A stretch of 64,000 bases of DNA from Salinimicrobium sp963739625 (GCA_963739625.1 CAVUAU010000009.1:287553-351552), one strand, 5' to 3'. Counted from the stretch's first letter, positions 1 through 8,642 are shown. The notes: generated by a model not told the origin, from the sequence alone. A program made the numbers and translations.

Positions 1-91
1 CATAAGCAACAACGCGTTCATGCAATTGCTGGAATCTGAAAGAATCAAAGAGCAGATCCGTAACTTTGAACAGGATATGTGGAATTACTGA
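1..91 (+). CDS. C-terminal end of an unidentified protein (partial)
   Basis: The frame from base 2 is open for 29 codons and stops at TGA 89-91. The last residues read ...ERIKEQIRNFEQDMWNY. This is a polar, probably helical tail, and a rho-independent hairpin follows about 25 bases later, which supports a real gene end. The visible part is too short to assign a family. Confidence 0.5.
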   Translation, partial: ISNNAFMQLLESERIKEQIRNFEQDMWNY

Positions 92-117
92 TCCTTATCA
101 TAAAGCATTATAATTTT

Positions 118-150
118 AAAAGCCTTTCAAATTGAAAGGCTTTTTTATTT
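118..150 (+). terminator. Rho-independent terminator after the upstream partial gene
   Basis: AAAAGCCTTTC and GAAAGGCTTTT form an 11-bp stem with a 5-base AT-rich loop, followed by a T run. It sits between the partial gene and the FAD oxidoreductase gene. Confidence 0.85.
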
Positions 151-159
151 CTAATTTTG
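132..159 (+). promoter_or_regulatory. Bacteroidota-type promoter of the FAD oxidoreductase gene
   Basis: TAATTTTG at 152-159 matches the phylum's TAnnTTTG -7 box. TTG at 132-134 lies 17 bases upstream and fits the -33 element. The -33 TTG falls in the centre of the preceding terminator hairpin, so terminator and promoter overlap. The start codon follows at 184. Confidence 0.6.
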
Positions 160-183
160 CAGCATCCAAAAAAGTAAATTTTT

Positions 184-1248
184 ATGAAGGATTATTTGAT
201 CGTGGGTTTAGGCTTAAGCGGAACCAGCATTGCTTTTAGGCTCGAGCAAAAAGGCCGTTCTTTTCTTGTTTTTGACGACCAAAGCCAGGAAGCTTCGAAG
301 GTGGCCGGCGGATTTATGAATCCTGTGATCCTGAAACGTTTCACCCTCGCCTGGAAAGCCGATCTTCAGCTTGAAAAAGCATATGACTTTTACGGCCAAA
401 TGGAAGAACTTCTTAAAAGGCCTTTTTTGGAACCTCTTGAGATCTACCGCAGGTTCTCCTCTGTGGAAGAGCAGAACAATTGGTTTGCCGCCGCCGATAA
501 ACCTTCTTTAGCGCCTTTCCTGGACACGAAACTGGTCTCACAGGTCAATGAGCATGTTCCGGGAAAGTATTCCTTCGGGAAAGTGCTTAAAACCTCCCGT
601 ATAGATCCACGAGGACTTCTTGAGGCGTATGAAGCGCACCTGCTGCAGCAAAACCTGCTGAAAAAGGAAAGTTTTGACCACGACGCACTTCAGGTTTTTG
701 ACGATCATGTGGAGTACAAAGGTATAAGTGCCAAAAATGTCATTTTTTGCGAAGGTTTTGGTTTGCTGAAGAATCCATTCTTTAGCTATCTTCCGCTAAG
801 AGGGAATAAAGGCGAATATATTCTTATCAAAGCGCCTGGTCTCGACCTGCAGGTTGGAGTAAAATCTTCCATTTTTATATTTCCGGCGGGAGAAGGTGAC
901 ATTTACGCTGTTGGCGCGACCTACAGCAACCATGACAAAACACCCGAACCAACCGAGGCAGCTCGTGAAGAACTTGTCACTAAGCTCAAGGATCTTATTG
1001 ATGTGGATTTTGAGGTCATAGACCAGGTGGCGGGGCTAAGGCCTTCAACGATCGACCGTCGACCAATGGCAGGTCAGTATCCTGAACATGCGCCGCTTTA
1101 CTGCTGCAATGGCTTCGGAAGCAGGGGAATCCTCATTGCGCCAATGCTTTCAGAAGAATTGCTGAACTTTATTGAAAACGAAGAGGCTTTACCTTCCGAA
1201 GTAGATATACAAAGATTTACCAAAAAGTGGTTTTCTAAGGCTTCTTGA
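184..1248 (+). CDS. FAD-dependent oxidoreductase, DAO family
   Basis: 354 aa. The N-terminus reads YLIVGLGLSGTSIAFRLEQKG, a Rossmann GxGxxG dinucleotide-binding motif at about residues 7-13, followed by an acidic residue (VFDD) at the end of beta strand 2, as in FAD-binding DAO-family amine oxidoreductases. Near the C-terminus, GLRPSTIDRRPMAGQYP and GFGSRGILIAPML are the second FAD-contact motifs typical of this fold (compare glycine oxidase or the C-terminal domain of MnmC). No signal peptide is seen, so it is cytoplasmic. The substrate cannot be told from sequence. It is a single-gene unit with its own promoter, and its last 14 bases overlap the convergent DUF983 gene. Confidence 0.85.
   Translation: MKDYLIVGLGLSGTSIAFRLEQKGRSFLVFDDQSQEASKVAGGFMNPVILKRFTLAWKADLQLEKAYDFYGQMEELLKRPFLEPLEIYRRFSSVEEQNNWFAAADKPSLAPFLDTKLVSQVNEHVPGKYSFGKVLKTSRIDPRGLLEAYEAHLLQQNLLKKESFDHDALQVFDDHVEYKGISAKNVIFCEGFGLLKNPFFSYLPLRGNKGEYILIKAPGLDLQVGVKSSIFIFPAGEGDIYAVGATYSNHDKTPEPTEAAREELVTKLKDLIDVDFEVIDQVAGLRPSTIDRRPMAGQYPEHAPLYCCNGFGSRGILIAPMLSEELLNFIENEEALPSEVDIQRFTKKWFSKAS
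733..747. repeat. 15-bp palindrome AAAAATGNCATTTTT, copy 1
   Basis: A perfect copy with centre base T lies inside the FAD oxidoreductase coding region. Other exact copies are at 27427, 31202 and 44673. Confidence 0.7.
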
Positions 1249-1630
1249 TTTCGCCTTTTTTGGGGTCATAGCTAAAGAAGAAATTGATCCAGATATTTCT
1301 GCTCCACCTAATGATCACGGGAAGGAAAACAATTAGAACGGCTACAATGGCTATAAAAGTGGCCAGTCGTGTCATGTCCAGTATAAAATAGGCAATCACA
1401 AAGGCCGCCACTGCAAAGGCAATTCCCACCGCATAGCTCACATACATGGCGCCAAAGAAGAAAGATGGCTCCATTTTGTATTTGGTATGACAATTGGAAC
1501 AACGTTCGTGCATGTCAAAAAGCTTGGAGATCTTGTAAGGATTGTCCTCTTTATACATGCTTTCTTCCTGACAAACGGGGCAGGTACCTGTGAAAATACT
1601 GTATAGCTTGCTGCCTTTCAAGAAATCCAT
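1235..1630 (-). CDS. DUF983 family membrane protein
   Basis: 131 aa. An N-terminal region has two CxxC pairs (CPVC near residue 18 and CSNC near residue 45), which look like a zinc ribbon. Two hydrophobic segments follow at about residues 58-82 and 88-108, then a basic and acidic tail. This cysteine-pair plus two-helix layout is that of DUF983, known as small inner-membrane proteins of unknown role. The start at 1630 gives MDFLKGSKLYSIFTGTCPVC. Its 3' end overlaps the convergent FAD oxidoreductase gene by 14 bases, and its 5' end faces the ABC-F gene. Confidence 0.85.
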   Translation of the reverse strand: MDFLKGSKLYSIFTGTCPVCQEESMYKEDNPYKISKLFDMHERCSNCHTKYKMEPSFFFGAMYVSYAVGIAFAVAAFVIAYFILDMTRLATFIAIVAVLIVFLPVIIRWSRNIWINFFFSYDPKKGEIKKP

Positions 1631-1685
1631 GGGAGTTTTTTTAGAGACGTAAATTTAATCATCTTTGCAAAAAAATTGAAGAAGA

Positions 1686-3593
1686 ATGTTGAATATCCAC
1701 AACTTGTCGATTTCCTTCCAGGGAGAATACTTATTTGAAGAGATCACCTTTAGACTTGGTGCGGGTGACCGGGTAGGTCTCATTGGAAAGAACGGGGCGG
1801 GAAAATCTACAATGCTCAAGATACTTTCGAAAGAAATGGAGCCCGATACCGGCCAGATCGCTGCAGATAAAGACCTGAAAATTGGTTTTTTAAAGCAGGA
1901 CATCGACTTTGTGGAAGGTCGAACGGTGCTTGATGAATCATACCAGGCTTTTGAGGAGATCAAAAGGCTCGAAAAACAATTGGAGGAGATCAACATTCAA
2001 CTGGCAGAACGAACTGACTATGAAAGTGAGGGTTACCACCAGTTAATGGTAGATCTTAACGATGTGCAGCACCAGTATGAGATCCACGGTGGCTACAACT
2101 ACCAGGGAGAAACCGAACGTATCCTGCAGGGGCTCGGCTTCAAGAGGGAGGATTTCAACAAACTCACCGATACCTTCTCGGGAGGATGGCGAATGCGAAT
2201 CGAGCTGGCCAAACTTCTTTTACAACAAAACGATATATTGCTCCTGGATGAGCCTACTAACCACCTGGATATTGAATCTATAATATGGCTTGAGGGCTTT
2301 TTGAACAATTATCCCGGTGCCGTGGTGATCGTTTCCCACGACAAGATGTTCCTGGACAATGTTACGAACCGGACCATAGAAATTTCCCTCGGAAGAATTT
2401 ACGATTTCAATAAACCCTATTCTAAATACCTGGTCCTTCGGAAGGAGTTGCGGGACCAACAGCTGGCATCACAGAAGAACCAGGAGAAGCAAATTCAGCA
2501 GACAGAAAAGCTGATAGAGAAATTCCGTGCCAAGGCCTCCAAGGCGAGCATGGCCCAGTCGCTCATCAAGAAACTTGACAAGATCGATAGGATAGAGGTA
2601 GACGAAGACGATAATTCTGTCATGACCTTAAAATTTCCAGTTTCCATCGTACCCGGAAAGGTAGTGGTAGAGGCACACGAGGTGGCAAAAAATTACGGCG
2701 ATAAAAATATTCTGCGGCACATCAACCTGCTCATCGAAAGAGATTCCAAAACGGCTTTCGTAGGCCAGAATGGGCAGGGAAAATCCACTTTGGCGAAGAT
2801 CATTGTGGGGGAGCTGGAGCACAAGGGAGAGTTGAAATTAGGGCACAATGTGCAAATTGGTTATTTCGCTCAGAATCAGGCAGAATATCTTGACGGCTCC
2901 AAAACCGTACTTGATACGATGATAGATGCGGCCAATGAAACCAACCGGTCAAAGGTTCGGGATATTCTTGGGTCATTCCTCTTCCGTGGAGATGAAGTGG
3001 AGAAATATGTGCGGGTGCTTTCGGGAGGAGAAAGAAACCGGCTTGCGCTGGCTAAAATGATGCTACAGCCCTTCAATGTGCTGGTAATGGATGAGCCCAC
3101 GAACCACCTTGACATCAAGTCTAAGAACGTACTTAAAGACGCGCTGAAGAGTTTTGAAGGCACCTTGATCCTTGTCTCACACGACAGGGATTTCCTGCAG
3201 GGTTTGACCAACAAGGTCTATGAGTTCAAAGATCACAAGATAAAAGAATATCTTGGAGATATAGATTTTTACCTGGAGCAGCGTAAACTGGCAGATATGC
3301 GACAGGTGGAAAAGAGGGATGTGGAGAAAAAGGCTCCAAAAGAGGGCAATAAGACCGCCTGGAAAGATCAGAAAAAACTGAAATCTCTCAACAACAAGTT
3401 GAGCAATATCGAAGCCAGGATCTCGAAAGTAGAAAAAGAGATCCAGGAAAAAGATCTTGAAATGGCTTCCGATTATGAAAAAGCTATGGCGCAAGCCAAT
3501 TTTCTTAAGAAGTATAAGGAGAAGAAGAAGGAGCTGGAACAATTGATGGAAGATTGGGAGCGGGTTCAGGAAGAACTTGAGGTATTGAGCTAA
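1686..3593 (+). CDS. ABC-F family ATP-binding protein (Uup/YfmR-like)
   Basis: 635 aa with two nucleotide-binding domains and no membrane domain, so an ABC-F translation factor rather than a transporter. The first domain has Walker A GKNGAGKST near residue 36, signature SGGWRMRIELA and Walker B LLLDEPTNHLD. The second has GQNGQGKST, LSGGERNRLALAKMML and VMDEPTNHLD. The charged linker between the domains (about residues 245-300) is the P-site tRNA-interaction motif region. A Lys/Glu-rich C-terminal coiled coil (about 540-635) is the Uup-like extension. Family members act on the ribosome to relieve stalling. A CATCTTTG box at 1660-1667 is a plausible -7 element. The stop is followed 2 bases later by the next gene. 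Confidence 0.93.
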   Translation: MLNIHNLSISFQGEYLFEEITFRLGAGDRVGLIGKNGAGKSTMLKILSKEMEPDTGQIAADKDLKIGFLKQDIDFVEGRTVLDESYQAFEEIKRLEKQLEEINIQLAERTDYESEGYHQLMVDLNDVQHQYEIHGGYNYQGETERILQGLGFKREDFNKLTDTFSGGWRMRIELAKLLLQQNDILLLDEPTNHLDIESIIWLEGFLNNYPGAVVIVSHDKMFLDNVTNRTIEISLGRIYDFNKPYSKYLVLRKELRDQQLASQKNQEKQIQQTEKLIEKFRAKASKASMAQSLIKKLDKIDRIEVDEDDNSVMTLKFPVSIVPGKVVVEAHEVAKNYGDKNILRHINLLIERDSKTAFVGQNGQGKSTLAKIIVGELEHKGELKLGHNVQIGYFAQNQAEYLDGSKTVLDTMIDAANETNRSKVRDILGSFLFRGDEVEKYVRVLSGGERNRLALAKMMLQPFNVLVMDEPTNHLDIKSKNVLKDALKSFEGTLILVSHDRDFLQGLTNKVYEFKDHKIKEYLGDIDFYLEQRKLADMRQVEKRDVEKKAPKEGNKTAWKDQKKLKSLNNKLSNIEARISKVEKEIQEKDLEMASDYEKAMAQANFLKKYKEKKKELEQLMEDWERVQEELEVLS

Positions 3594-3595
3594 TC

Positions 3596-3778
3596 ATGTA
3601 CGAACATTTTTTTCAATGTCCATACTGCTGGGAAGAGATCTCCATGTTACTGGATCCGTCGGTTCGCAGTCAGAAGTATGTGGAAGACTGCGAGGTTTGT
3701 TGTAATCCTATTCAGGTAATAGCTGTTTTCGAAGAGGGAGAACTCACTTCTTTTGAGGCGACAGATATCGAACAATAG
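3596..3778 (+). CDS. CPXCG-motif cysteine-rich protein
   Basis: 60 aa. CPYC at residues 8-11 and CEVC at about 32-35 form two CxxC knuckles that probably bind one zinc ion; the family is named for this CPxC arrangement. Acidic C-terminus. It starts 2 bases after the ABC-F stop, so the two are likely co-transcribed and translationally coupled. The molecular role of the family is not established. Confidence 0.85.
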   Translation: MYEHFFQCPYCWEEISMLLDPSVRSQKYVEDCEVCCNPIQVIAVFEEGELTSFEATDIEQ

Positions 3779-3847
3779 CAGCGCGAAGCAGCATAGTTAC
3801 TCATTATAATTTTTTTGCATAGATTTAGGTAATCTAACCGCCGAAAA

Positions 3848-4201
3848 ATGAAAAAATTCTTTGCTTTTTCTGATAACGTTGTTGGCTATATGGTCAAAAC
3901 GGAAATAGATCATGAGAAAATGGAAGAAATTCTATCTGAAGTTAAGGATCGCATAAAAGTTGTAACTCCTATTTGTATCTATCTGGAGGATGAGTCTGAC
4001 GAGGGAATTTCCCTTCGAGGCTTATTAAAAGCTATAGAGTTTCATTTTTCTCATTCCGAAGATATTCACAAGCTGGCACTGGTTAGTGATGATAAGCTTA
4101 CTCAGAAATCAATGGAAATGAAGGATCTAATCGTTCCAGCAAAGGTGAAATCCTTCAAGAAGAAAGATCGCGTAAAAGCTATGAATTGGGTGATGGAATA
4201 A
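3848..4201 (+). CDS. STAS/SEC14-like (SpoIIAA-like) domain protein
   Basis: 117 aa, no signal peptide. The sequence has the alternating beta and alpha pattern of the SpoIIAA-like family: an opening strand with FAFSDNVVGYMV, a helix EKMEEILSEVKDRI, a strand PICIYLED and a final helix ending in MNWVME. Family members are small cytosolic or membrane-associated proteins of unclear function. Family placement rests on this pattern and length, so it is moderately sure. Confidence 0.65.
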   Translation: MKKFFAFSDNVVGYMVKTEIDHEKMEEILSEVKDRIKVVTPICIYLEDESDEGISLRGLLKAIEFHFSHSEDIHKLALVSDDKLTQKSMEMKDLIVPAKVKSFKKKDRVKAMNWVME

Positions 4202-4217
4202 TTTTAGAAAAAAACCT

Positions 4218-4247
4218 TTGGTGAAATGAAATTTGACTGTATATTTG
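4218..4247 (+). promoter_or_regulatory. Promoter of tRNA-fMet
   Basis: TTG at 4218-4220, a 19-base spacer and a perfect TATATTTG at 4240-4247 match the Bacteroidota housekeeping promoter. The tRNA begins 12 bases downstream at 4259. Confidence 0.75.
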
Positions 4248-4258
4248 CAGTCCAATAT

Positions 4259-4376
<118 letters not shown>

Positions 4377-4382
4377 TGACCT

Positions 4383-4403
4383 AGTACAGAATTAGTACAG
4401 AAT
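4383..4403 (+). repeat. Tandem 10-mer pair AGTACAGAAT at the left island end
   Basis: AGTACAGAAT occurs at 4383-4392 and 4394-4403, a spacing of 11 bases (one helical turn), 6 bases inside the left repeat. The same pair in the same orientation is at 22825-22845. This is the layout expected of integrase arm-type or directionality-factor sites; the role is inferred. Confidence 0.75.
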
Positions 4404-4499
4404 CAGATTTTTTTTTCTACTATCATATTTTTCCTCTTCATTTAGATGTAATTCCTACGGAATATCCCTCTTAATTGTGTGACCTTAAATAACATCTTC

Positions 4500-5504
4500 A
4501 TGAAAAAAGAATTTGACAGAATTCCTCTACCGCCCAATGGGTACTGGATGAAGAGGAAGTATGGAATAGAAGTAGGTAAACCGGCCCTACCTGGTTCTGA
4601 AGAGACTGGTAAAGTAAAGCTGTTGTTGAAAAACAAAAAAAACCTTCTGAAATCCAATCCTATTGGCACTAGCATGGAACATAATCAATATGATTTCAGA
4701 GTTCCGAAGAAGTTACCAAAGGATCCGGATCCCATTATTCAGGAAATGCTATCTAAAATTCCCCGGAAACATCCTGTAGTGAATAATATTTATGATTATA
4801 CAAAAAGGTATGATTATGGAAGAATTTCGGTCAGAGCCTCTGGACGTGCTTATAAAAGGGCTCTTTGTTTTCTTGATACTTTTATAAAAATTATGAAATC
4901 AAAGGACTATTATTTTCTATTCTGCTATGAACGATCTTATGTGGTCATCGAAGGAATTGAAATAGCTCTAAGAATGCGTGAAAGGTCGAAAAGAGTCTAT
5001 TCTACTGAGAGGTCAGGTTATCGCAATAGTAAATTGGAACCAATCGGTTTACTCAGTTTTGTTGCCGGGGAGTACACAGGAAAGGAATGGCAGGAAACAC
5101 CAACCAAGACTATTGAAGGAAAATTACCCGGCATCATTGATTATTTGGAGAAAAGGGCAAAAGAGGAACGCAGATGGAAAGTAGAAAACGAAAAACGTCT
5201 GAAGGAAGAGGCTATCGAAAAAAGAAAACAGGAAGAGAAAGAGAATTTACAAAAAGAAGAAATTAAAAAATTACGCCTTATAAAACAGAAATCTGATCTC
5301 TGGCATGAGGCCCAGAATCTCAGATTATTTTTGAGCGAATGTGAGACGAATGATCTCACTGGCGAGATGAAAGAGTTAATTAGGTTCGGATTTCAAAAAG
5401 CTGATTTTTTGGATCCACTTGTAAACGATAAAGATGAACTCTTTCACGATATTGACCCATATTCTTTACTACAAATCCTTCGAGAGAAAAATATAAGTTC
5501 ATAG
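4500..5504 (+). CDS. Mobile-element hypothetical protein with RIPLPPxGYW motif
   Basis: 334 aa from the ATG at 4500 (a GTG at 4479 would add 7 residues; a stop lies just upstream of that). The opening motif RIPLPPNGYWMKRKYG recalls a family common on genomic islands in which a helix-turn-helix segment comes first and the sequence then reads IPxPPRGYWAK. Here the helix-turn-helix part is absent, because only about 100 bases separate the motif from the island end. The middle part is mixed, and residues about 205-270 are a highly charged Lys/Glu coiled coil (EERRWKVENEKRLKEEA). No function is assigned to this family. It may be N-terminally truncated by the insertion edge. Confidence 0.6.
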   Translation: MKKEFDRIPLPPNGYWMKRKYGIEVGKPALPGSEETGKVKLLLKNKKNLLKSNPIGTSMEHNQYDFRVPKKLPKDPDPIIQEMLSKIPRKHPVVNNIYDYTKRYDYGRISVRASGRAYKRALCFLDTFIKIMKSKDYYFLFCYERSYVVIEGIEIALRMRERSKRVYSTERSGYRNSKLEPIGLLSFVAGEYTGKEWQETPTKTIEGKLPGIIDYLEKRAKEERRWKVENEKRLKEEAIEKRKQEEKENLQKEEIKKLRLIKQKSDLWHEAQNLRLFLSECETNDLTGEMKELIRFGFQKADFLDPLVNDKDELFHDIDPYSLLQILREKNISS

Positions 5505-5656
5505 CACCTACTTTCTGTTTTATTGATTTTTCATCGATTATTGTGTTCCTCTGAAGACTTCATAATTCTGAGCCTCCTAAATAGTTAAAGAGGATGTAGA
5601 ATCAATTCATCCTGCTTACCCTTCCTGAAATTGGCTTTACGAAAGTCAAACCACCT

Positions 5657-5699
5657 ATCCCTCTGAAGGTCAACTTGAAACTTTTGGAGGGATTTTTTT
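5657..5699 (+). terminator. Possible terminator after the RIPLPPxGYW gene
   Basis: ATCCCTC (5657-5663) pairs with GAGGGAT (5687-5693), followed by seven T. The loop is long (23 bases). Apart from this hairpin, nothing else is seen in 5505-5798. Confidence 0.45.
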
Positions 5700-5798
5700 A
5701 TGCACTCGCCATGGAAAAGCTGAACATTTCATTCTATAAGCCCCCTTAGATCCTGATCCCGCTTTAGAATTTCTTAATCTCTTTATTCCTTCACCGTC

Positions 5799-6542
5799 AT
5801 GCGCCCGATAAAAGTCCCGGTCCAACTACTGATTGCTGCTCAACAGGAACATTATGTTTCCCGCATAAGGTTTTTCCTGCTCCTCAAAATAATGTATCCG
5901 CAGGGGAAATCAAGACTTTCTTTGGGAGAGATGAGAGCTATTCAGCAGGTACTGAGGGTAAAGTCAGAGAAGACTATCCAATCCTATGTTCGCTTTTTTG
6001 AAGCAAAAGGATGGCTTAGGCTTAATACAAAGACGGGATATTATATTATCAAGTCCTTCGACAGAATAAGAGAAGAAAATGACTGGAGGATGCGCTATGC
6101 GATCCTCCTGCTGCCGCTTGACCTCTACAGACCAAAAGCCTTCGTAGGGGCAGGCATATATGCTTATTTACACACTGTTTATCTAAAAAGACAAAGAGAA
6201 AAGGAAAGCGTTCAGAAAAAAGGGAGAACCTATCATTTTCTTCAATCTCGTCAAAATAGAAGAACAGCTGCTCCTGTGTCAGTCAATGGAGTAGAAAAGA
6301 TATTCAATATATCCAAAGCAAATGCTTCACGATTAAAGAAAGCTGCAGAAAAAGAAAGACTCATAAAGGTCAAAAAGAACTATTCTAAACCTATATCCAA
6401 AGAAATAGGAAAATGGAGTTTAAAGTACAGCGATCTGCCTCAGAACATTGTCTTTCGCAGAAGAAAATATCGTCTCCAGCTTACCGATACGATCACTCCT
6501 CTTTTTTCTTTTACCCGCCGGAAAAAAATGAAAACATTATAG
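5799..6542 (+). CDS. Winged-helix-like DNA-binding protein, mobile element type
   Basis: 247 aa, very basic. The N-terminal half has helices with a RIRFFLLLKIMYP opening, then LSLGEMRAIQQVLRVKSEKTIQSYVRFFEAKGWLRLN, which reads like a helix-turn-helix followed by a wing. A second similar unit is VEKIFNISKANASRLKKAAEKERLIKV near residues 165-195. Two such modules in one small basic protein resemble plasmid or element replication or control proteins, but no family was recognised. Downstream is a cluster of TTGTATCA repeats (6641-6708), which supports a DNA-binding role. Replication initiator is a guess only. Confidence 0.5.
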   Translation: MRPIKVPVQLLIAAQQEHYVSRIRFFLLLKIMYPQGKSRLSLGEMRAIQQVLRVKSEKTIQSYVRFFEAKGWLRLNTKTGYYIIKSFDRIREENDWRMRYAILLLPLDLYRPKAFVGAGIYAYLHTVYLKRQREKESVQKKGRTYHFLQSRQNRRTAAPVSVNGVEKIFNISKANASRLKKAAEKERLIKVKKNYSKPISKEIGKWSLKYSDLPQNIVFRRRKYRLQLTDTITPLFSFTRRKKMKTL

Positions 6543-7114
6543 AAAGGTAGATAGGAAAACAAAAAAAAGAAAAAAAATAAAAAGCTTTTTAGAGGGTGTT
6601 TTTTATCGTTTTTAGAGAAAAATTAGAGCTCTTACACAAGTTGTATCACTACTATTGTCACAAGTCTTATTACAACTTGTATCATAGGTTGTATCAAATA
6701 TGATACAGCTCAAAGGAACTTCAATACTACTCCCTCAGCACATTTCCCTCCACTGCGCTGCGGAAAAGCGCTTCAGGTGATGGTCTTGGACACATGACCA
6801 CAGGATTCCTTCCATTTCGCTCCCGGAAAAAATCCTTCCACTGCATTGCAGTCACCGCTGCAGTCACGCGTCCGCTTGATCCTGCTTTCGTTTAAAAATT
6901 TGGGTAAATAAGATCGTTGCCTTCAGTAGCATTTACTTCCAGAGCCTCCGCCTCTGCAACCATTTTGCAGGCAAAGAAACGGGATTTAGAACTTAGCCGG
7001 CCTTGATGGATAATTTTCAATCTCAATGTTCTGTGAAATACGGCCTATCCTAATTCTAAATCCCGTAAAAGCTCGCCATCAAAAGTGGTTGCGCGATGGC
7101 TCTGGAAGAAGTAA
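6543..7114. other. Gene-poor stretch with iteron-like repeats
   Basis: About 570 bases without a convincing gene. It holds a TTGTATCA repeat cluster near its start. The following part (about 6720-6900) is G+C-richer than its surroundings. No relaxase or RNA gene is recognised. Confidence 0.4.
6641..6708. repeat. TTGTATCA repeat cluster (iteron-like)
   Basis: TTGTATCA occurs at 6641-6648, 6677-6684 and 6689-6696, and the inverse TGATACA at 6701-6707, all within 68 bp. Two copies are spaced 12 bases and the last two face each other. Such clusters are usual for iterons or operators. The nearest candidate binder is the winged-helix-like protein ending at 6542. Confidence 0.6.
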
Positions 7115-7237
7115 ATGGAAACACCGGAAGTCTGTTCAGACAGCTGGATTCCAGAGGAAATCAAAATGGAAAACGCTCAAGATGAAAAAAGTAAATGGTT
7201 TTTTGTCTTAGACTTTGATCTGGCTTGTATCGAATGA
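7115..7237 (+). CDS. Possible small acidic protein
   Basis: A 40-codon frame METPEVCSDSWIPEEIK... ends in LDFDLACIE and stops at TGA 7235-7237. Its composition (acidic, with Trp and Cys) is more protein-like than the other frames here. No family was recognised and no promoter is clear, so this is weakly supported. Confidence 0.2.
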   Translation: METPEVCSDSWIPEEIKMENAQDEKSKWFFVLDFDLACIE

Positions 7238-7240
7238 TTT

Positions 7241-8068
7241 TTATTTGCCAATAAATTCAAGGCCATCTATTAAAGATTTTAATCCTGAGGTTGCGTGGCT
7301 TTCATTGTCATAAATTTTGCTACCCACGGATTGATTATCAGACTTATGTTCATCTAAATATCCTTTAAGCCATTCAACATTTTCCCGATATCCATTTGCG
7401 TCATTTGAGGCAGCAGTTATAAAAATAGAATTAAAGGAGAGACTTCCTTTTTTCTCCAGGGTCTTAAAGATATAATGTTGGTCGTACAAGGTACTTGGAC
7501 TTGCAGAAATATAATTATCAAATATTTCTGGCCTTAGGACGGCAAACGAGAGAACACCTAATCCCCCGAGGGAATGACCAAAGATGGTTTTCTTGTTAAA
7601 AGTAATTTTGTATTTGGACTCTATATTGGGGATCAGTTCTTTTTCTAGCAAGTCAGCAAATTGTGAAAAACTGCCTGTTCGGGCATAAAGATCTTCATAT
7701 CCTTCTTCTACGTGGATTGTGTCTTTGGTGGGTGTGTAATAAGTCCACCTACTTTCTATTGTGCTTGGTAGAGATAGAATAAATGTAGGATTGATTTTAT
7801 CGCCAAACTCATAAAGTGAGGTCACGTTCTTTGCTATCCCGGAATAATCATCACCATCTAGAAGTACCAAGAGGTCCAGGGTATCTTTTTTGGACTGAAA
7901 ATCCTCTGGTAAGATTATTTTATAGGGAATTTCATTACCGATGAATTTCGAATTGTAGTTCTGTGTTTGATATAGTGTTTTTTGGTGCAAGGAATCGATT
8001 TGAGCGACTAAGCTTGAACTGCTAAAGGCTATCAATAAAATGGAAAGATTAAGAGACATTTTTATCAT
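7241..8068 (-). CDS. Secreted alpha/beta hydrolase, esterase D-like
   Basis: 275 aa. The N-terminus MIKMSLNLSILLIAFSSSSLVAQ is a signal peptide ending in a VAQ-type site, so the protein is exported. The core shows KIILPEDF, then LLVLLDGDDY, and the nucleophile elbow GHSLGG near residue 165, as in the esterase D/ferri-enterobactin-esterase-like family. A later Asp (ASNDANG) and His (NESHATS) fit the acid and base of the triad. The likely reaction is ester hydrolysis of a small or polymer-linked acyl group. It lies in the island upstream of the polysaccharide locus but on the opposite strand, so a link with polysaccharide deacylation is only possible. An in-frame Met at codon 4 is an alternative start. 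Confidence 0.8.
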   Translation of the reverse strand: MIKMSLNLSILLIAFSSSSLVAQIDSLHQKTLYQTQNYNSKFIGNEIPYKIILPEDFQSKKDTLDLLVLLDGDDYSGIAKNVTSLYEFGDKINPTFILSLPSTIESRWTYYTPTKDTIHVEEGYEDLYARTGSFSQFADLLEKELIPNIESKYKITFNKKTIFGHSLGGLGVLSFAVLRPEIFDNYISASPSTLYDQHYIFKTLEKKGSLSFNSIFITAASNDANGYRENVEWLKGYLDEHKSDNQSVGSKIYDNESHATSGLKSLIDGLEFIGK

Positions 8069-8642
8069 AAAGAGGTTTTTTCCTTGAACAAAACAGCCAA
8101 GGTATCAAAATTTCTACGGGTGAATGAATCGGAAACTATTCTTATTATTAAGGTAGGGGAGAACAGCAAGAGGACAACACGCCCTGCGATGTTGAAATGG
8201 TTCTCCCCTTGGTTTACAATGGCTTGAGGCAGCGCCATCATTTTTCTTTCTTTTTTATTAGTAAAATGCTTTCAGAAGCCCCATAGACAGCTAAAATTTT
8301 GCGCCAATTCTTTCAAAAAGGATAAAAAGTTCAACATGACAAGGATAAACAAATAGCAGCTGTGACTGGCCTTAGGAGGTCGGGTGAGAAAGGGCTGGAC
8401 TTCAAATATCGAAGTTTTTCAAGGAATCGGTTTTCTGCAGATAAGGACCGAAAGCCGGGAAAGTGGTACATATTCAACTTCACCATGATTAAGATTTTAG
8501 AAAAACTTGATGGGGAATCCCAAAGATGATTCCTGAATAGAAGATAATGAGACCTTGAAAAGCAAAGGAAAAAAGGAAAACCTGAATGAGGACAACTATC
8601 GAGATAACAGAAGGTGTAGTTCCCTCAAAAATTCAGCTATAA
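8069..8642. other. Island intergenic region with hairpin and relic open frame
   Basis: No complete gene is seen. A 10-bp inverted repeat lies at 8155-8209. A frame is open from 8326 to 8529 (DKDKQIAAVTGLRRSGEKGLDFKY...) with only an internal Met; it reads like protein but has no recognised family and may be a relic of the gene whose end lies at 8643-8834. Confidence 0.4.
8155..8209. other. Long-looped inverted repeat
   Basis: AGGGGAGAAC at 8155-8164 is perfectly complementary to GTTCTCCCCT at 8200-8209, with a 35-base loop. There is no T run, so it is not an ordinary terminator. It could be a structured RNA or a protein site. Confidence 0.45.

Noticed and set aside
7026..7211. 61-codon open frame in the island intergenic region
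   Set aside because: Basic, without recognisable pattern; a neighbouring frame (7115-7237) looks slightly more protein-like, so this one was left out.
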